NCBI GenBank assembly: GCA_903917755.1
Contig: CAIXBT010000237.1
Span: forward strand, 1 to 39,799
DNA length: 39,799 bases
Source of the DNA: an uncultured Bacteroidota bacterium
GTDB taxonomy: Bacteria; Bacteroidota; Bacteroidia; Chitinophagales; LD1
Direction of reading: 5' to 3'
Shown: positions 9,601 through 17,710 of the stretch, in pieces
Layout: every line of letters starts with the position of its first letter
Position numbering within the stretch: the stretch's first letter is position 1
Notes under the pieces: model-generated
What the model saw: only the letters and a program-made list of their open reading frames with translations
Databases searched by the model: none
Told to the model about the DNA's origin: nothing
Translations under genes and position numbers: made by a program

Positions 9601-12600
9601 CCAATCCTTTTTTGACGGCTCATACTTATGTTTCCCGCTGATCAGCTATTGCCCTGCTATGCAGCCCACCGTTGGAGTGCAGATACGCACTTACATTGAG
9701 CCGAAACTAAGCCTTGGATGCGACACCTGCAAGATACCACTTGCAAAAGTAGGTACAGGTATTCACGTGCTGTGCCCCGGCTGCATCACTCCGGGCATAC
9801 AGATTGTGGGGTCAAGCATCGAGCGGATGAATTTTGGCTTGCCCGACATCAACGATATTGGCTATGCCGATAATACTACCCCGATCACCCCTTTTAACTA
9901 TGCACAATTCGGCAACGTAAACAGAGGCATCGCTATGGTGGGTGATACCCTGAGAAGCTATACCATGGAAGATTTTGTAGATGGTAACGATACTTCGGGA
10001 TTTACTTATGCGGGATGGGACAGCTTCTGGACCGCGCATGGTGATAGTAATGCTTACTTCAAATACCTTTTCCGCTATGTCAATATGCCCTATTCACGGG
10101 ATACGGATATGAACCTCCGGCTTATCATGGATACGCTTTACTATACTCCGGCTGGCAGTTTGGTGCCCTATGTTATACCGCTTCCTATAACATCTAATTA
10201 TGCAGTACATAGCGGGGACAACTTCATATTCCGGCTGAACATAGACAGTCTACGCGATTTGCTAAATGACAGTACCATTTCATTTAAACCAGGGGACAAA
10301 TACAGGTTTTGCTCTTATTATGTGATCTGCGGTAATTTCTCTATTCCGGCGGGTTCGAATAACCTGCAATACGAGTGTACAGCAAATATATTGTCCTACT
10401 ATACCACTCCGTCCTATCCAGGATTTGTAATGCCAACTTATGAGGTCGGGGATTACTTTGCTGCAAACATGGGTACCTCCGGTGACATCAGCCATGACAG
10501 CATAGTCACACCGGAGACAAGCATCTATTACCTTTGTGTAGGAGCTGCACCGGTATTTTATGATTGTTATGTATCATACAATTCAAGATATAATAATTAT
10601 AGTGACTATAATAACGCCGAAACGCGGTGCGTGAAACCATTATATATGGGCATCTCAGCAGCGATACTCGGTCCCAATTCAGATCCTAGTAGTTATTATT
10701 TTGACAACTTCCCTTACGAGTTCCGGCCTATTCCAGGTCTGACTTCGGGTGCTGACATTGTCATTAACGATAGTACATCCCCTTATTCCTTTATGATCAA
10801 GTCCCTCGGTGGTTGCTATACAATGACTCCGAGCTATACCTATACAAAACTCTTTATCCATCCTAGTTCATCAGGAGGAGCAACACAGTTATCGATGGAT
10901 ACATTGACTTCAGGGTTTTACAGCAGAGCGGCGGCTCCCTATGAACGTTATTCTTTTCCATCACTCTACACGTATGCCAATGCTCTTAATGTTCCAGCTC
11001 CAAACAATTACCACGGTCCGCTCAGAATCGGGGATGAGTATTTTCAACAGAATATGCAGTTTCTTATAACAGCACCGGTATGCGCCGGATGCCCTGATAC
11101 TTTGTATGATAATACTGATCTTAAGTTTGAAGCCATAGTAGTGCCGTCTGTCTCTGCATGCAGTAATGTTACTGACACTTTTTTCAGTAATGCTTCTAAC
11201 TCAACACTAGGAGGAGGGCTGATCCTTCATAGGCCAAAGGCAGAGCTTTGGCCACAGCCACTCTCTGCCACACCTCTTGCAGATACAAGTTCCTTTATGA
11301 TCCCACAGGTGTTGAACATAACACAGGACCATCCCGATAACCTATATATCTATATCAATACTGCGAACATTCCGCCATGCCTGTCCATTGACAGCATTGT
11401 ATCCATTGACAGTGCCACTGGAAGTAACCACGATATACCCGTCTATGGAAAGGGAGTAAGACCAATTAATGTGGGAGGCTACCTGTTGTTTGATATAGGA
11501 TTCTCCCTTGCAGCAGGCAGCTACCAGAAAGTTCGCGACTCGATTTATTATAATGCTCAGGACTCACTTAAATTCTATTTCCATTGGACCTGCTGCCCCC
11601 CAAATTTTGACAGCGCCCTTTACCTGCACCTGCCATTCATGCTGAACTGGCAATGCGTCAATTTCCCGACCACACTGCCTGACAGTGCCTGCCATATTCC
11701 GGTGACTGACAACATACCACTGTTGATACAGCCTGCGGCCTTCGGCAATATTCCTGTAGTGATGCAGCCGGATACTTTCAGCAGTTGTGATACGCTCCAC
11801 TTCAGCGTCAGAATACAGTCCGTAGACTATGGGCCGATACATGGTATCACTAATATCCTGAACATGCCGCCGGGTCTGAATATAGTGCCGGGTAGCCTGA
11901 CGGTGAGTTACCAAAAAAACAATCATGATACAACCGTACACAGGACTTTATCCGGCGATAGCGTTTCCATACCGCCGATAGTTTTACATTTTCAGGATAC
12001 GATACTGCTCAAATTCTCCGCAGTGCCAACTTGTTCTTACGCGGGAGATGCGCCAACAGATATATTTTATGGAATCAGTTTCTGCGGTTCGCCTGTCAGC
12101 CCGGTCGTTGCTTTCCATTCGATGATAAACATTGGCAACCGTTGCGGTCCGTTCTTCAATCCCGCAACCGTCTCAAACCTGCCATGCTACGGCGATAGCA
12201 CGGGGCGGATATTTGTAAGCGCTTATGGCAGTGATACGATCTTTGATTTCTCCTGGCCGACAGGCATCGGATCAGTAGATACGGTTGCAAACAATTTTAC
12301 AGCGACTAATGTACATGCAGGTACTTATATTATTACTGTGACAGACCCAAAAAGGAACTGTTCCCAGAATGATACGGTTACCGTAACTCAGCCTGCCCTG
12401 CTGGGAGGTACGACGACCTTTGCCAATGTAGTTCCTGGCAACTGTTCCAATAATTACGCGACCGTTTACCCTTCCGGCGGGACGCCTGCTTATACTTTTC
12501 ATTGGAGCGGCGGATCACTGACTACCTCCGCAACCGATAGCGGCATGATAGGCGGCATGGTCTATATTGTCACGGTGACAGACATTAATGGCTGCACTGC

Positions 12601-15600
12601 AACGTTGAGGGATACGATGCCGACCCCTGTGCCCGTATCTATTACAGGAGATTCGTCGATATGCAGCGGTTCAACTGCAACATTAAACGCGGGTCAGGGA
12701 TTTAGCTCCTATGCCTGGTCGACAAATGCCAATACACAGGAAATATATCCTAACAGTTCAGGGACCTATTATGTTACTGTTTCCTTAAACAGTTGCCAGG
12801 CATCCGATTCATTCAAGCTAAGGGTATTTCCTGTCCCAAGTCCGATTGTAACTATAGCCGGGTATGACCTTTGCTCAAATGACACTGCCATTGAGTATGT
12901 TTTTGGGGTTTCCCACACACTCACTGTGCCCACTTACACATTAAGTCAGAGTAATTGTACTCAGGTCTGTTCGGGAAGCCTGTCAAGGATTGCTGTTTTT
13001 CTCTCTAATCCGGGGGACGCTGACTCAGTGAGTGTTGTCGGTGGAACTGCAACACTAATCTCTTCGCTTTCTTCAGATACCCTTATCTATGACATCCGCT
13101 GGGGTGCTGCCGGGCAGGGCAGTATTTTAGTCAATGAGATCAGCGCTGCCGGATGCCATACCCCTGTTATATTTTGCATCGATATATTACCTTCCCCTGT
13201 GGCAGGTTTTGGGATCATAGGCATGAATAATGCTGACACGGTCAATGTGTGCGTTAACAGCACGATCAATTTCAGTGATTCGTCTTTCATAGATTCAGCG
13301 AATATAAGTGCTGGCTCTGCTAATATTACATGGCACTGGAATTTCGGGGATGATTCCACTTCCACCCAGCAATCACCGACACACATTTATTCTGTGCCTG
13401 GCACCTATACTGTCTTACTGACAGCAAGTTCATCCTGCGGTTGTAAGGGTACGGACTCAATGATAGTGGTTGTCAGTGATGCTTCCGCAATGGATATAGA
13501 ATGTCCTTCTGTCCTGTGCAGCGGCGGTTCAGCGACATACACGGCTGCCGGTTGCAATAATGTTACCTGGGGTGCCATAGGCGGCAAAATTACCAGCTAT
13601 ACAGGAAGTTCCGTGACCATTACATGGGATAGCGTGGGCGGCAGTGGCTTTGGATATGTTATTGACACACCGGTTAGTTGCGGCACCTGCCATGCACCAT
13701 CTTCGGTAAAGATACCGGTCATGACACAAAATGCACAGATAAACGGGCTGAGTACTATCTGCCCAAACATTCCGAATTACTATAGCCTTCCGCTTTGGCC
13801 CGGTGGTGTATATCACTGGTCCCTCGTGAATGGTTCACCGAACCCATCCGTTTCCATGCTTAGCCCTAATAATGACTACAATGTACTTGTGAAAGCCGCT
13901 ACCTATGGGACTTTCACATTAAAGGTCAAATATACCGACCCCGTTGCAGGTTGCAGTGACTCATCCTATATCACCGTCAGGGTAACGGGTAATGTGGTTG
14001 ATTCTGCCAGTCCGCTTGTGGGATGTACGGGAAATATAGTAACGTTTACACTGAGCAATAGTACAATCTCCAAGTGGAGCATAGTCAGTCCTACCGGGGG
14101 CATCGATACATTTGGGGGTATAGCCTCCAATTCAGTCACCTATACCCCTGACACAGCGGGTAATTATACAGTTAACCTGATAAGTCCCAATGTTTGTGTA
14201 AGCGCACCGCTGATCTATCATGTGGATCAGACACCAACATTGAGGGGATCAGTCATTAAAGGCCCTGACAGCGTCTGTCGCAATACTCCTTATACCTATC
14301 AGGACAGTATACCAGCACCGACTGGAGTACGATATATCTGGTCGCTTCCAAATGTAAGTGATGGTGTAATAGTCGGGTCCAATACGGGGAACAATGTAAT
14401 TGTTAAGTGGACAAATACTGCCTATGCGGCTACATGTATGCTTAAATTGAATGCTGTGTCCACTCTGGATACGAACTGCGTAGATACTGCTTCAAAGACT
14501 TTTATTGTGCACATCATCGAACCTGATTCTCTTTTCACATATCCGTTGACTGTTTGTGCTAACAGCGTATCAAGTGCTGTGAGCGCGGTATCACATGTAC
14601 AGGATTATTATACATGGTCGTTTACCCCATCTAATCTTGCATCCTGTGTAAGCGGTTACGACCACAGCATTCATCCGCTTATTCAGTTCAATAACGTGAC
14701 GACACCTACTACTGTGACTATCACGCTAACAGTGACCCGTTGCAATAAAACGGTGTTCAAGAATAATACCGTAACCATCATACCTGTGCCTACCGTATCA
14801 GTGACGGCTGATACGCCATTCTGCCCGCTTAGTACCAGTGTTTTTGTGGCTCATCCATCAGCAGCATGGCCTCATACAACTTACACGTGGGCACTGAGTA
14901 ATGGTGATACTGTCAACACAGGCGTCAGTACAACGCTGAATTATGTTTTCCTTGATACTGGTTCATATTGGGTGCGCGTTACAGCACACTTTGCAGATAC
15001 CTGTATAGGCAGTATCACATCTGCAAACGACAGCTTCCTGATCCGTCGTTGCGGGTCGGGTATAGGCGGATCAAGTGGCACAAGCGGCGGAACAGGCGGA
15101 ACAAGTGGCGGCGGAAGCCCCTGCACAATTACTTTCGGTACTCCGGTCATCTATGTGAACCCATGTAATGACAGTGTATCAGTCAGCGATACCTACTCAC
15201 CATCAGGTACTGTCCTGTCGCAGTCCTGGGCGCTTGACTCTGCGCGATATTTTCTGGTAGGCACTCCTACTATGACGACAATCACTTCCGGGTCTGCTTA
15301 TCACTTCCGGGTCAATCACTCCGGTCACTACCCGCTCATATATACGGTGACGCTTGTGGTAGCAGGTGATACTATGACTTGCTCTGCGCTTATCGATGTA
15401 CTTGTTCCACTCCACGTAGCATACAGCTATAAGGTAGAATGCAACAGCGGCAATAATGGTTATGTCCTGCACCTGATGGACAATTCCGATTATGTTGGGA
15501 CAGCCCCGATATTCCAATGGGGTAGTGTTCAATCTATTGCAGGTCTGCCAGCCAGTGGGGCGTCTGTGACCACCGGCGATATGACGCAGTTCTATTATCA

Positions 15601-17623
15601 AATGTATCACAATGTTATAGAAAGCCCTTTCAGCTGTCAGGTGAGGTTTAGCGTGCTAACACCAACATTCCCGACTGCTGCATTCACTTATATCGATACG
15701 CCGCTTTCGGCAGGGTTTAACCGCCGAACAATTTGCGAAGGCTTCTCGATCAGGTTGCAACCTACGCAACTACAAAACCCGCTCTGGACCTACCACTGGC
15801 AAGATCATCATGATGGAACTGATATTATTTATTACAATCCGGCTAAGGAATATAAATTTAGTGATGTTAATCATCCCGGTCAGAACCCTCAATCAATTAC
15901 ACTTACAGTCACAGATATCTATGGCTGTAGTAATGTAAAATCTGATACCAATTTTCTTATTACTGAGAATCAGTTAGCAGGCTATGTTGGGCCATTAGCC
16001 AACTTGGCACAACCTGAAAATGCAGACTATTTGTGTCCAAGCGGCGGGTCGTTTAACTTCCAGTATATTGTGACTGGTGGTGGTAGTGCTACCATGTGGA
16101 ATTGGTACAATGCAGCCACCCCGTATCTGAACAGAGGGCATCTTGGATCTGCACCTATATCTGGGCCAGATGGCAGGTATTTATGTATTGTTTCTGATAA
16201 TAATGGCTGTCAGAATATATCCAAACCAGCCGGTGTGATACAAACCTTGCCTATGCCACCTGTTATTATCACCGGTCCTCAGAGATATTGTGCGGGAGAT
16301 ACCGTAGTCCTTACCGCTACATTAGTAGATGGCATGAGCTATAGCTGGAGCATGCCCGGTTACACCTATGCCGGAGGCAATGTATGGAGTATCCCTAGCT
16401 TGGCAGCGGGTAGCTATACAGTCACGTTGAACTATACTTATACCTTTGCAAATTCGGGGACACCTCCTAAAACATGCAATCAGAGCACTACTTTTAGTTT
16501 CAGGGTAGATTCTATGCCAATAGTTGTGGCGGTGATCGGCAGTGTCACTTGCAGCCCATATACCGTGAACCTCAATGCTTATGGTACTTTATCTACTGGC
16601 TACTCATGGAGCAATCAGGCTATTACCCAAAACATTCAGGTGTCGTCCGGTGGTGACTATCGTGTCTGGCTTACATCCGGTCTCTGTAAGGCACATTATG
16701 ATGTACAGGTTCCTGATGATCCTTCGCTCCTGATACAGTACGCACCATACGGATGCTATACATATGGTTGCAGGGCCATCGATTCGGCAGGGGTGGAACT
16801 GACCGGGCCGCCTAATACTATCTTTGCCCACTGGTCCTGGAACGTCAGCGGTAGCCCCATACAGTCCGGTATCAATAGCTCTGTAACACCATACATAGCC
16901 CACTATGCGGGTGACTATTCCCTGACCCTGTCTGAGGACATAAGCGGCTCGTACTATTGCGCCGCTACCTCGCCACTAATGCAGGTAGCAGCTTCTCCTG
17001 TACCCTGCCCTGTGCTCTGCGCGATTGGTGCGTCAAGTAGAATAATCACCTGTACCGGTGATAGCAATATAGAAATCAGGGTAACTAACGGCTCCTATGC
17101 CTATGATACATACAACCTGACCAGCCCATCTGGTAATTTCGTCGGGGTTACGCCACCGCAGATCGGTCCGCCGGGACATTATACCTATATCTTTGCCACT
17201 TTTGTGCCCAACCTGGGTGTGAGCGGCAGTATATTTGTGGTGATAACGGTAGTAGATTCATCAGGAAGTTGTCAGGATACTCTGCATATAAACCTGATGG
17301 ACTGCAAGTATGAAAAATCAAAACCAGTAAAGGATAGTACAGTTCTCGGCAAGATATTGCTGATGCCAAACCCCGCCTCGGATCTTGTGAAAGTAGTTTA
17401 CAGTACAGGTCCGACAAACGACCCGCTGCCGGTTGGAGAAACGCTAACCTTATCGATCACGAACGTATCGGGACAACTGATAGAACAGCAGGCGCTCAGT
17501 AATATATCAGGTATGGTAACTATCAATGTATCTGCTATGAAAGCAGGGGCATACTTTGTAACGCTGAGCAAAAACCATAGTCCTGTAACAACAGATAAGC
17601 TGGAAGTACTATCGAACAAGTAA
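3665..17623 (+). CDS. Giant T9SS-secreted adhesin with tandem Cys-rich N-terminal repeats
   Basis: A 4,652-residue surface protein. Residues 1-20 form a signal peptide (cut near VRA-IS). Residues ~24-1,060 are tandem Cys-rich modules beginning CDSL or INCAxADS. From ~1,060 there are Ig-like segments with the pattern CxGxTATLTA...YxWS...GTYxVT, and a long stretch (about 1,200-2,830) of unrecognised domains rich in Cys, Tyr, Asn and Asp. SprB-like repeats (CYGDSTG...AGTYIITVTD) lie at ~2,835-2,990. A PKD domain (WHWNFGDDSTST...PGTYTVLLTAS) lies at ~3,215-3,265, a Gly/Ser/Thr linker at ~3,795-3,820, and more Ig-like modules follow. The last ~95 residues are a T9SS sorting tail (LMPNPASDLVKV...GAYFVTLSKN). 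Such proteins usually serve adhesion or gliding; the ligand is unknown. The frame is uninterrupted over 14 kb, arguing for selection. A strong terminator follows. Confidence 0.9.
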   Translation: MRLIITSLLVCFLFSAEVRAISFCDSLSTALTNYNSQYPGNGSLDNLVWSMDNAFGWTHYDSTSGYYVYSDGVYWYGQITACGLSFPSFINCAHADSVLNAFYIQYPQWRYNCAPAIWVSYLNNHGGANGYWNSEQNWKLLLGICSIPYPAIDTPLTKCDSLADAVGLYSISYPVGSDYNTFTNTLNGLWGYSNTLNDWRMAYAACGDSFPLFINCALADTVMNHFYSAYPQYTSHAPAFLWSNYLNQNSPTPTGYMYYSTQDWISLLDWCGIGYPAPDTLANFCDSLKVADSLYIHLYPAGASPNQFINLINSELGTYNSYTGWASIMGGCGIACPHTIDCARADSFMRAFKSANPLDSNHCAPFLWVNYLNSNNLQGGNYWYSAQDWMSMLNCCGINYPAPDSLSSYCDSLQAAVSVYNNTYPCGSQSWVYLNFMNETFNSWGYDSSGRWINNSLQSWYSQTNDCGFGCPHVINCSFEDSVMNAFHTAYPQYAVHAPTFVWTAYLNTAKSGVSYTTQDWTTLLGCCSVPLPAPDTMNNFCDSIQTVVNLFNQQYPNGTNEWTFTGLLYNYLGGWHYDSTAAQYINYTDLTWFTKIKSCNISCPNIVNCSIVGSAMDSFRAQYPQYDSAAPSAVWTDYLNEKNAGSDNNGNQWTFQPRQWVGLLVCCNVMPPSPVALASHCDTINTILDNIPGIGTVNLNSDYILNALNSNFDWQHYDSASGLNVPNTFSYWYSQLQQCGDSCRQIVSCDSINAAIRELSSFQLSHDSTVTYPLPFVEAYLGFKFGNYQFDQATWGSILRCCNPPSVNYNDTVLSHCDSTQLVRFALQYQVQTDSCLPIWLYNFLLSQDGDTANMYQLCSELVSCNMQCLPYCSGSLASSCDSVSSVYYVYQQVLASEPGHPSGDAGLLQTAYLILYGQSLSSDQIIPKIIACDSNACVAVEIPQSQAEQYFSSYSGCIPIRVFTTLMNATSGLNFNYAKWSSMFDHCGNARPIVCDSAYSLCDSVMEAYGLTNIIIAANGGTSDSAGMLSMVFSAYFGRSISALNASIMQSMCNPLCDSFVASVSVNNQNICAGTTATLTATGGPGYLWSTSDTTASIHETTAGTYSVTITNSSACTASVSGNVTVTSIPYPPAAPVFQSICSDSTFNFVFDDVSAWGDNLQWSYNSSFVPANTEYAEYDSYIIDPFTITVPGDSSVTIWFRTITSPAGCLSDSVSVILETNRLPIQRNIYAVDTLVPRDSTTTIVVPNSQTGILYTLQIGYTIVASASGTGDTIYLVTPPIDTPTIIDVYSTNTGSGCQRHLYAGRYSSYSRVDSISDIYVTVSHSAPVLSCQADTLYLSVTNNTSSTVDSVVLNLLINNPDFSCANTAINSHLGNRAHTPPSVNVSGSSYKIGLDSIPADSTWYFSMVMFTACAEIPNSEPVSGGVVVPKNDTSNRIYVWVSGPNDTVGVNNQANVTAINPYHITLDSILYPIFDVDLPNTTGFDSVGGIYTYQSGSLNRYNGCVALGDTFTRRSYFINKGSAIFTGGINIRDSMTCDGLSLIRAKIYYSNKTVILSSADSAKLLGRGYEHNLSDDGDTVGISSDLILEETFVVRGCLGAACESKIILKWGCDTTNLCKIQIPTPYTYVTYNCKQPVFLISRILPVSNYNGNPDAYWDSTCINTSTKWEFEVQNADTSSTTTLNNVHVVLNKGVLGSYSFINWSSFRMGFRDSIYGNALPASDSLSYKLTLLTSHISDSLIHYTSACLSNPNIDSPILSLDMRIARLKRGDKFFFSFYTYQCCPSDSELFNNPFRMNHWTLNAYGFYCGETGGDSVVAKPLDKPTANPPYYASTIFHDSDQPNAISPYAHNQGNDFGLTQVFTPSLSTMNKDETDTFCIRNLALNSVAFTDYQLLFQHGYNNGASGPSFNLIVDISTQTGLSVNPAGRVHISGHGYTWTGTVLSSNAFFTEVAFDIHTLGLVDPAILGPNGALAFQSFFDGSYLCFPLISYCPAMQPTVGVQIRTYIEPKLSLGCDTCKIPLAKVGTGIHVLCPGCITPGIQIVGSSIERMNFGLPDINDIGYADNTTPITPFNYAQFGNVNRGIAMVGDTLRSYTMEDFVDGNDTSGFTYAGWDSFWTAHGDSNAYFKYLFRYVNMPYSRDTDMNLRLIMDTLYYTPAGSLVPYVIPLPITSNYAVHSGDNFIFRLNIDSLRDLLNDSTISFKPGDKYRFCSYYVICGNFSIPAGSNNLQYECTANILSYYTTPSYPGFVMPTYEVGDYFAANMGTSGDISHDSIVTPETSIYYLCVGAAPVFYDCYVSYNSRYNNYSDYNNAETRCVKPLYMGISAAILGPNSDPSSYYFDNFPYEFRPIPGLTSGADIVINDSTSPYSFMIKSLGGCYTMTPSYTYTKLFIHPSSSGGATQLSMDTLTSGFYSRAAAPYERYSFPSLYTYANALNVPAPNNYHGPLRIGDEYFQQNMQFLITAPVCAGCPDTLYDNTDLKFEAIVVPSVSACSNVTDTFFSNASNSTLGGGLILHRPKAELWPQPLSATPLADTSSFMIPQVLNITQDHPDNLYIYINTANIPPCLSIDSIVSIDSATGSNHDIPVYGKGVRPINVGGYLLFDIGFSLAAGSYQKVRDSIYYNAQDSLKFYFHWTCCPPNFDSALYLHLPFMLNWQCVNFPTTLPDSACHIPVTDNIPLLIQPAAFGNIPVVMQPDTFSSCDTLHFSVRIQSVDYGPIHGITNILNMPPGLNIVPGSLTVSYQKNNHDTTVHRTLSGDSVSIPPIVLHFQDTILLKFSAVPTCSYAGDAPTDIFYGISFCGSPVSPVVAFHSMINIGNRCGPFFNPATVSNLPCYGDSTGRIFVSAYGSDTIFDFSWPTGIGSVDTVANNFTATNVHAGTYIITVTDPKRNCSQNDTVTVTQPALLGGTTTFANVVPGNCSNNYATVYPSGGTPAYTFHWSGGSLTTSATDSGMIGGMVYIVTVTDINGCTATLRDTMPTPVPVSITGDSSICSGSTATLNAGQGFSSYAWSTNANTQEIYPNSSGTYYVTVSLNSCQASDSFKLRVFPVPSPIVTIAGYDLCSNDTAIEYVFGVSHTLTVPTYTLSQSNCTQVCSGSLSRIAVFLSNPGDADSVSVVGGTATLISSLSSDTLIYDIRWGAAGQGSILVNEISAAGCHTPVIFCIDILPSPVAGFGIIGMNNADTVNVCVNSTINFSDSSFIDSANISAGSANITWHWNFGDDSTSTQQSPTHIYSVPGTYTVLLTASSSCGCKGTDSMIVVVSDASAMDIECPSVLCSGGSATYTAAGCNNVTWGAIGGKITSYTGSSVTITWDSVGGSGFGYVIDTPVSCGTCHAPSSVKIPVMTQNAQINGLSTICPNIPNYYSLPLWPGGVYHWSLVNGSPNPSVSMLSPNNDYNVLVKAATYGTFTLKVKYTDPVAGCSDSSYITVRVTGNVVDSASPLVGCTGNIVTFTLSNSTISKWSIVSPTGGIDTFGGIASNSVTYTPDTAGNYTVNLISPNVCVSAPLIYHVDQTPTLRGSVIKGPDSVCRNTPYTYQDSIPAPTGVRYIWSLPNVSDGVIVGSNTGNNVIVKWTNTAYAATCMLKLNAVSTLDTNCVDTASKTFIVHIIEPDSLFTYPLTVCANSVSSAVSAVSHVQDYYTWSFTPSNLASCVSGYDHSIHPLIQFNNVTTPTTVTITLTVTRCNKTVFKNNTVTIIPVPTVSVTADTPFCPLSTSVFVAHPSAAWPHTTYTWALSNGDTVNTGVSTTLNYVFLDTGSYWVRVTAHFADTCIGSITSANDSFLIRRCGSGIGGSSGTSGGTGGTSGGGSPCTITFGTPVIYVNPCNDSVSVSDTYSPSGTVLSQSWALDSARYFLVGTPTMTTITSGSAYHFRVNHSGHYPLIYTVTLVVAGDTMTCSALIDVLVPLHVAYSYKVECNSGNNGYVLHLMDNSDYVGTAPIFQWGSVQSIAGLPASGASVTTGDMTQFYYQMYHNVIESPFSCQVRFSVLTPTFPTAAFTYIDTPLSAGFNRRTICEGFSIRLQPTQLQNPLWTYHWQDHHDGTDIIYYNPAKEYKFSDVNHPGQNPQSITLTVTDIYGCSNVKSDTNFLITENQLAGYVGPLANLAQPENADYLCPSGGSFNFQYIVTGGGSATMWNWYNAATPYLNRGHLGSAPISGPDGRYLCIVSDNNGCQNISKPAGVIQTLPMPPVIITGPQRYCAGDTVVLTATLVDGMSYSWSMPGYTYAGGNVWSIPSLAAGSYTVTLNYTYTFANSGTPPKTCNQSTTFSFRVDSMPIVVAVIGSVTCSPYTVNLNAYGTLSTGYSWSNQAITQNIQVSSGGDYRVWLTSGLCKAHYDVQVPDDPSLLIQYAPYGCYTYGCRAIDSAGVELTGPPNTIFAHWSWNVSGSPIQSGINSSVTPYIAHYAGDYSLTLSEDISGSYYCAATSPLMQVAASPVPCPVLCAIGASSRIITCTGDSNIEIRVTNGSYAYDTYNLTSPSGNFVGVTPPQIGPPGHYTYIFATFVPNLGVSGSIFVVITVVDSSGSCQDTLHINLMDCKYEKSKPVKDSTVLGKILLMPNPASDLVKVVYSTGPTNDPLPVGETLTLSITNVSGQLIEQQALSNISGMVTINVSAMKAGAYFVTLSKNHSPVTTDKLEVLSNK
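3734..6850 (+). repeat. Tandem Cys-rich module array within the adhesin
   Basis: About 16-18 modules of roughly 55-70 residues alternate between two types. Type A begins CDSLxxAxxLYxxxYP and ends WxxxxxxCGxxCP. Type B begins INCAxADSVMNAFxxxYPQY, continues APxFLWxxYLN, and ends QDWxxLLxCCGIxYPAPD. An A+B pair spans ~130 residues. The first five pairs are clear; later copies (after nt ~5,700) are progressively divergent and shorter. A Cys near each module start and one or two near its end suggest disulphide-closed units. I do not recognise the family. Confidence 0.75.
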
Positions 17624-17631
17624 AGTAGCAC

Positions 17632-17670
17632 AGAAAGGATGCAGCAAATGGTGCGGCATCCTTTCTCTTT
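17632..17670 (+). terminator. Rho-independent terminator after the adhesin
   Basis: A perfect 11-bp stem, AGAAAGGATGC (17632-17642) and GCATCCTTTCT (17656-17666), has a 13-base loop and is followed by CTTTT. It starts nine bases after the adhesin stop codon and separates that gene from the propeller-type gene starting at 17711. Confidence 0.9.
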
Positions 17671-17710
17671 TAAAAATTTGCTTTATATTTAAATGATTCA
17701 ACTATTTTAT

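Noticed and set aside
13087-13386. Minus-strand ORFs within the adhesin gene (this and several others of 60-150 codons between 4,300 and 17,400)
   Set aside because: All are antisense to an uninterrupted 14-kb frame with clear domains and carry no recognisable patterns.
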